Part shown: positions 33,345-37,300 of the stretch, piece by piece
How positions within the stretch are numbered: the first letter of the stretch is position 1
Layout: each line of letters starts with the position of its first letter
Assembly: GCA_003564185.1 (NCBI GenBank)
Contig: PXFS01000067.1
Span: forward strand, 1 to 37,300
Direction of reading: 5' to 3'
From: Flavobacteriaceae bacterium
Lineage (GTDB): Bacteria; Bacteroidota; Bacteroidia; Flavobacteriales; Flavobacteriaceae
Length of the DNA: 37,300 nt
The notes under the pieces: generated by a model
What the model was told of the DNA's origin: nothing
Database searches by the model: none
What the model saw: the letters and a program-made list of their open reading frames with translations, nothing else
Program-made: the position numbers and the translations under genes

Positions 33345-33905
33345 TTACTTTCTTAAAATTTTCACCTCACCGCTTAAACCAATTTTGATTACACTTGATG
33401 GATTGGTTTTTTGCTTGTTGTAATCTTTTTGAACTACATAACCTACACTTTGTTTTATAGCGGTATTGATAGATTTAAAATTTCTTGGAGTAGGGTCACC
33501 AGCAAAATTTGCTGAAGTGGATACAATAGGCTTTTTAAATTTTCTTATTAATTTTGTACAAAATTCATTTTTTGGAACTCTAATCCCCAGTGTATCCTCT
33601 TCACTTACCAAATTTTCAGCAATTCGAATCGGTTTTTCATATACTATTGTGGTTGGTCTAGTGGCATACTTCAAAATGTCATAAGCTACCTCAGGAACTT
33701 CTTCAACATATTGATTAAGCATTTTAAAATCACTTACCAAACAGATCATTGCCTTATTGCTAGGTCTTTTTTTTAAGCTAAAAAGTGCGTCTACAGCATC
33801 AGCATTAGTAGCATCACAGCCAAGACCCCATACCGTATCGGTGGGGTATAAAATAATTCCACCTTTCTTTAGCACTTCTATACAGGCATTGATATCTTCT
33901 TGCAT
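33345..33905 (-). CDS. tsaC: L-threonylcarbamoyladenylate synthase (TsaC/YrdC family)
   Basis: Makes the threonylcarbamoyl-AMP used for the t6A modification at position 37 of tRNAs that read ANN codons. 186 aa of the short YrdC form, lacking the C-terminal Sua5 domain. The signature ILYPTDTVWGLGCDATN is at the N-terminus, followed by LKKRPSNKAMICLV, TLGIRVPKNEF and VSTSANFAGDPTPR. It heads the operon tsaC-cca-ctaA-PRiA4 protein; two of the four genes act on tRNA. The start is ATG at 33905, 13 nt after a -7 promoter box. Confidence 0.95.
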   Translation of the reverse strand: MQEDINACIEVLKKGGIILYPTDTVWGLGCDATNADAVDALFSLKKRPSNKAMICLVSDFKMLNQYVEEVPEVAYDILKYATRPTTIVYEKPIRIAENLVSEEDTLGIRVPKNEFCTKLIRKFKKPIVSTSANFAGDPTPRNFKSINTAIKQSVGYVVQKDYNKQKTNPSSVIKIGLSGEVKILRK

Positions 33906-33918
33906 TTTGATTTTTTTG

Positions 33919-33926
33919 CAAATTTA
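33919..33926 (-). promoter_or_regulatory. -7 promoter box for tsaC-cca-ctaA
   Basis: Minus-strand TAAATTTG matches TAnnTTTG. The transcript would start near 33913, giving a leader of only about 7 nt before the tsaC ATG. No -33 TTG is seen at standard spacing. Confidence 0.45.
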
Positions 33927-34009
33927 CATTTAAACTAAAAAATAGCCCTTTAAAATAGGCATTTTTAAACTTCTTTTTTGATTAAATAGACTTTCATTTT
34001 TTTGAAATT

Positions 34010-34017
34010 TAGTTTTG
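34010..34017 (+). promoter_or_regulatory. Possible -7 promoter box for the DUF4136 lipoprotein
   Basis: TAGTTTTG fits TAnnTTTG; transcription would begin near 34023, leaving a leader of about 56 nt before the ATG at 34079. No TTG lies at the right distance upstream, so this is tentative. Confidence 0.3.
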
Positions 34018-34078
34018 ATGTGTTGTGAATTGCTAGTGGACTGGCATGATTTTAGTTTAAATTATAAAAAATGTTTAC

Positions 34079-34594
34079 ATGAAAATTATTGTTGTTCATC
34101 TTTTTTTGTTTGTATTACTGATGTCTTCTTGTAATTCGGTAAATGTTTTTTATGATTATGATGAAACAATCAAATATAACCACTATTATAGTTTTAACTT
34201 TTATCCCCATAATAGCACAGGTTTGTCTCATCAAGATATGGACAGCATCATGGATGCTGTAGAAACAAAACTGGATAAAAAAGGACTAAAAAGTGTAGAA
34301 AATGCAAAATTAAGTATAGATTTTTTCGTGAATTATTACGATGAATTTACAGAAGAATTAGTTGAGGTTCTCCCGAATTATAAAGAAAAAAATCAACTCA
34401 CGCCAATCGATTATTTTATTGTATTAACCATTGATATTGCTGATGCAAAGACTGAAGAATTGATTTGGCAAGGTGTTGCTGAAAAATTGATTAGTTATGC
34501 GTTAGTTCTGACAGAAGAAAATCGGGAAGCCATATTTCAACGATTAGTAAAAGAAATATTGCTAAATTATCCTTCTGAAGTCGATACTACATAA
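34079..34594 (+). CDS. DUF4136 lipoprotein
   Basis: A 171-aa lipoprotein: hydrophobic signal ending in the lipobox LLMSSC (Cys18 is the lipid-modified residue), then the DUF4136 domain with NVFYDYDETIKYNHYYSFNF and LDKKGLKSVENAKLSIDFFV. The domain is short, alpha-beta and common in Bacteroidota and Proteobacteria outer- or periplasmic-facing lipoproteins of unknown role. It is monocistronic, divergent from tsaC and convergent with the COG2509 flavoprotein, with 43 bp between the stop codons. Confidence 0.88.
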   Translation: MKIIVVHLFLFVLLMSSCNSVNVFYDYDETIKYNHYYSFNFYPHNSTGLSHQDMDSIMDAVETKLDKKGLKSVENAKLSIDFFVNYYDEFTEELVEVLPNYKEKNQLTPIDYFIVLTIDIADAKTEELIWQGVAEKLISYALVLTEENREAIFQRLVKEILLNYPSEVDTT

Positions 34595-34637
34595 ACATAG
34601 AATTAATATACAAATAAAGAATTCATTGAGTTCAAAT

Positions 34638-36227
34638 CTAATTGCTTCTTAAGTTCAAAAAATCAACTACAGCAGTGGCACACTTTTCACCATCAATGGC
34701 AGCCGAAACAATTCCCCCTGCATATCCAGCTCCTTCGGCACAAGGGAATAAGCCTGTTATTTCAGGATGTTGAAGAGTAGATTGCTCTCTGGGTATTCGT
34801 ACAGGTGAAGAAGTTCTTGATTCGGTAGCAACTACAATAGCATCTGGGTGTAAATACCCTTTCATTTTATTGCCAAAATGAATAAAAGCCTCACGTAAAC
34901 GTGCCGTAATTATATCAGGAAAAATCTCATCCATTTCTACTGAAACAATTCCAGGCTGGTAGGAGCATTTAGGTAGGTTGCTAGATTTTTTACGTTGAAT
35001 AAAATCATTGATTCGCTGCGCTGGTGCTTGTTGAGTTTCACCAGCTAACTTCCAACAACGTTGCTCAATTTGTTGCTGAAATCGAAGACCTCTAAGCGGG
35101 TCTTTTTTGTCAAATCCTTCTAATATTTCATCATCTATGGTAGTAACAATCCCACTATTAGCAAATGGATTGTTTCGCTTAGAAGGAGACCATCCATTGG
35201 TTACAATTTCTCCTGGTGAAGTAGCACAAGGAGCAATAATTCCACCCGGACACATACAAAATGAATACACCCCTTTATCTTTTACCTGAGTAACCAAACT
35301 ATAAGCAGCTGGTGGTAAATAGAAGGGACGTTCAGTTTTCTTATATTGAATTTGATCAACCAAGGCTTGAGGGTGCTCTGCCCTAACTCCTAAAGCAAAA
35401 GTCTTGAATTCAATACGTATGTTTTGGTGGTGAAGCATTTCAAAAATATCTCTAGCAGAATGGCCAGTGGCTAAAATTACAGCAGACGCAAAATGTGTTT
35501 TTAATTTTCCAAGGTGATTAACATTTACTCCTGTAATTCTATTTTCTTCTATGATTAAATCAGTTAATTTGGTTTCAAAATGAACTTCTCCACCAGCAGC
35601 TATTATTTGCTCTCGCATTGAAGCAATAATATTAGGTAGTTTATTTGTGCCTATATGAGGATGAGCATCTATGAGAATATCTTCATCAGCTCCAAAACTT
35701 ACAAAGAGTTTTAATATGCTTTGAATATCACCTCTTTTTCCAGAACGTGTATAGAGTTTTCCATCAGAATACGTTCCTGCGCCACCTTCGCCAAAACAAT
35801 AATTTGAATCCTCATGAACAATATGCTCTTTATGGATTTTTGCTAAATCTCTTCTCCTGCTTCTAACATCTTTACCACGCTCAATAAGTATGGGTTTAAC
35901 GCCTTTTTGTAGGAGCTTTAAAGCGGCAAAAATCCCAGCTGGCCCAGCACCAATAATAATAGCTCGATTTGCGTTAGAAGGTAAAGGAGTAAATTCAATA
36001 CTAGGATTGGGTTGCTCGATTACAGGCAGATCATTTATAGAATAAGCAATTCTAAGCTGAAAATAAATGATTTTTGATCGCGCATCAATTGAGCGCTTAA
36101 AAATTTTAAAGGAAGTTATTTCCTTTATCTTCTTATTGATTTTTTGACTGAGGTATTTTTCAATAACCCCAGGTTCTTCAATTTCATGAGCTGGAATTCG
36201 TAAATCAGTGATTAAAGGAGTCTTCAA
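34638..36227 (-). CDS. FAD-dependent oxidoreductase, COG2509 type
   Basis: Cytosolic flavoprotein, 529 aa, from the uncharacterised FAD-dependent dehydrogenase family COG2509. A non-flavin N-terminal domain of about 85 residues is followed by the dinucleotide-binding loop GAGPAG (93-98). Then come ERGKDVRSRRRDLAKI, NYCFGEGGAGTYSDGKLYTR, ATGHSARDIFEML and SFCMCPGGIIAPCATSPGEI, which are all family signatures. The C-terminal CAEGAGYAGGIVSAAIDG closes the FAD site. The start is a TTG at 36225-36227, giving MKTPLITDLRIPAHEIEE; the upstream promoter box fits this start. The substrate is unknown. Confidence 0.9.
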   Translation of the reverse strand: MKTPLITDLRIPAHEIEEPGVIEKYLSQKINKKIKEITSFKIFKRSIDARSKIIYFQLRIAYSINDLPVIEQPNPSIEFTPLPSNANRAIIIGAGPAGIFAALKLLQKGVKPILIERGKDVRSRRRDLAKIHKEHIVHEDSNYCFGEGGAGTYSDGKLYTRSGKRGDIQSILKLFVSFGADEDILIDAHPHIGTNKLPNIIASMREQIIAAGGEVHFETKLTDLIIEENRITGVNVNHLGKLKTHFASAVILATGHSARDIFEMLHHQNIRIEFKTFALGVRAEHPQALVDQIQYKKTERPFYLPPAAYSLVTQVKDKGVYSFCMCPGGIIAPCATSPGEIVTNGWSPSKRNNPFANSGIVTTIDDEILEGFDKKDPLRGLRFQQQIEQRCWKLAGETQQAPAQRINDFIQRKKSSNLPKCSYQPGIVSVEMDEIFPDIITARLREAFIHFGNKMKGYLHPDAIVVATESRTSSPVRIPREQSTLQHPEITGLFPCAEGAGYAGGIVSAAIDGEKCATAVVDFLNLRSN

Positions 36228-36247
36228 TTCTAAATATTTAATGTGAA

Positions 36248-36255
36248 CAAAGATA
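36248..36255 (-). promoter_or_regulatory. -7 promoter box for the COG2509 flavoprotein
   Basis: Minus-strand TATCTTTG matches TAnnTTTG; the transcript would start near 36242, a leader of about 14 nt ahead of the TTG start. No proper -33 element is visible. Confidence 0.4.
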
Positions 36256-36415
36256 ATTCAAATTAAGGATACTTTTATGATTAGATATGGCTGAATTTAT
36301 AGTAAGCTTAATAACTTACCTTTTTTTAAATATATATCAGGATTTGTCTTTATCAAATTGATTTAAAAAGCTCTCAAGATGATTAACATGTAAAAAAAAT
36401 GAAACTAAAAAAATG

Positions 36416-36488
36416 TGATCTGGCTGGGGCTCGAACCCAGGACCCTCTCCTTAAAAGGGAGATGCTCTACCAACTGAGCTACCAGATC
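36416..36488 (-). tRNA. tRNA-Lys (TTT anticodon)
   Basis: A complete 73-nt cloverleaf on the minus strand: acceptor GATCTGG with CCAGATC, D stem GCTC/GAGC, anticodon stem TCTCC/GGAGA around the loop CTTTTAA with anticodon TTT, variable loop GGGTC, T stem CTGGG/CCCAG around TTCGAGC, discriminator A. The 3' CCA is not encoded (the next bases are CAT), so the cca gene in this window is needed to finish it. A T-rich tract follows downstream and may end transcription. Confidence 0.98.
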
Positions 36489-36499
36489 AAAATTTTCTA

Positions 36500-36507
36500 C
36501 AAATGTA
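36500..36507 (-). promoter_or_regulatory. -7 promoter box for tRNA-Lys
   Basis: Minus-strand TACATTTG matches TAnnTTTG and ends 11 nt before the tRNA 5' end, so the transcript would start about 6 nt before the mature tRNA. A -33 box is not clear. Confidence 0.5.
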
Positions 36508-36568
36508 CTATATTTTTTCACCTGAAACCGTATGTACAGGCATAAAAATTATGAATTTTTCAATATTT

Positions 36569-37300
36569 TTAGTTGTTGTTGAATTTTTTTAAAAAAGCAT
36601 CATCAATTTGAGGTAAATGCATCTGAATCTTTACTTTTTGATTGAGGTTATTAATCTCATCATCAGCAATAATTTGAGTTTTATTTTTAGCAATAAACTG
36701 TGCACTTATATTTAAAATCATAGCGTCTATATAATCGTCTTTTGCAACTTTGTAAAAGGGGAGCTTTTTATTTTTTATTTCTTTTAAAAAAGTGGTATAT
36801 AGCTTTGCATCTATTCTCTGTATCAATTTTAAGCGTTGTTCTCTTCCAATAGAGCTTTTTTTAGAAGCAAAATTAATGTTAGATGAGTTCAATTCTTGCA
36901 GGCAAAGTTCAGGATGACTTTCAAGAAGTTTATACCCACTTTTTTTTGTGTTGTAGTTCTCTACCTCAACTATTTTTTCTCCAATATAATAAGATTGTAA
37001 ACTTAATTTTTTACCAGTTATTGATGCATTAATCTTGCTTGCTTCTTGGTAACTGTTAGCTTTTAAACTTTCTAGTGTAGAAACATTAAAAAGACTTGAG
37101 GATTGATTAGGATACTTCTTACGGAGTTTTGTTTCTAAATTTCTTTTCCTTTTTGAAGAGGGTATACCAATAGGGATATCAATTAAAATTAAATCGCTTG
37201 ATGAAATTTTAAATTTTTCAATTTCATTAATTTTCGAAATATGATGAAAAGAATATTCTGATTGAAAATATAAGGATAATATCCAACCACTCTTACACCC
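36569..37300 (-). CDS. DUF429 protein (5' end outside window)
   Basis: An in-frame TTG at 36892 could be taken as the start, but the same frame stays open to the right edge at 37300, so the gene is longer and its start lies just beyond the window. The added part begins CKSGWIL, which matches the usual DUF429 opening (GVDGCKxGWI), so only about ten residues are probably missing. Further family signs are LILIDIPIGIP, a run ending in YPNQSSSLF, and the ESHPELC motif. About 243 residues are visible. DUF429 is predicted to have an RNase H-like fold; the function is unproven. The direction is toward tRNA-Lys, 80 bp downstream. Confidence 0.85.
   Translation of the reverse strand, partial: GCKSGWILSLYFQSEYSFHHISKINEIEKFKISSSDLILIDIPIGIPSSKRKRNLETKLRKKYPNQSSSLFNVSTLESLKANSYQEASKINASITGKKLSLQSYYIGEKIVEVENYNTKKSGYKLLESHPELCLQELNSSNINFASKKSSIGREQRLKLIQRIDAKLYTTFLKEIKNKKLPFYKVAKDDYIDAMILNISAQFIAKNKTQIIADDEINNLNQKVKIQMHLPQIDDAFLKKFNNN

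Noticed and set aside
1-37300. CRISPR array, prophage, toxin-antitoxin, restriction or other defence system
   Set aside because: I found no regularly spaced repeats, integrase, transposase, small paired genes or nuclease/methyltransferase signatures on either strand.

Overview
The window looks like a stretch of chromosome from a member of the Flavobacteriaceae (phylum Bacteroidota), probably a marine one. The reasons are strongly AT-rich DNA, type IX secretion (T9SS) sorting domains, two TonB-dependent receptors, the small CAL67264-type membrane protein, promoters of the TAnnTTTG type, and many starts with little or no Shine-Dalgarno sequence, including several TTG starts. Nearly all of it is intact housekeeping or envelope gene content. 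I see no insertion sequence, prophage, CRISPR array, toxin-antitoxin pair, or block of foreign composition.

Layout from left to right. Positions 1-5151: a heme-type TonB-dependent receptor cut by the left edge, a convergent secreted 775-aa protein with a receptor-plug-like C-terminus, and a 552-bp intergenic region holding a probable structured RNA of the Flavo-1 type. Positions 5152-11438 (+): pdxH, a SixA-like phosphatase, ppk1, ppx and two bacterial PH-domain membrane proteins, tightly packed. Positions 11447-16574 (-): rsfS and ftsH, then a LUD-domain protein, cdsA, psd and an acyl-CoA-binding protein, so phospholipid synthesis sits next to membrane protein quality control. Positions 16671-19108: birA (+), pyrE with an SRPBCC protein (-), and a NUDIX hydrolase (+) whose start lies only a few bases from that of pyrE. 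Positions 19095-23893: a secreted M14 peptidase (-), then a T9SS cargo protein and a second TonB-dependent receptor (+). Positions 24080-26472: an Arg/Gly-rich exported protein (-), then a tiny membrane protein, xseA and xseB (+). Positions 26606-29123 (-): a long-form GAPDH and a T9SS cargo protein. Positions 29342-33905: a polyprenyl diphosphate synthase (+) and the operon tsaC-cca-ctaA-PRiA4-type protein (-). Positions 34079-37300: a DUF4136 lipoprotein (+), a COG2509-type flavoprotein (-), tRNA-Lys(TTT) (-) and a DUF429 protein (-) that runs off the right edge.

Functional themes are polyphosphate turnover, phospholipid head-group synthesis, tRNA maturation coupled to heme A synthesis, and outer-membrane uptake and secretion. 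No dramatic new system is visible. The observations most worth checking are the Flavo-1-like RNA, the very short or absent mRNA leaders predicted for pyrE and the polyprenyl synthase, the bacterial acyl-CoA-binding protein inside a phospholipid operon, the PH-domain pair fused to the polyphosphate operon, and a few conserved-looking small or unnamed proteins.
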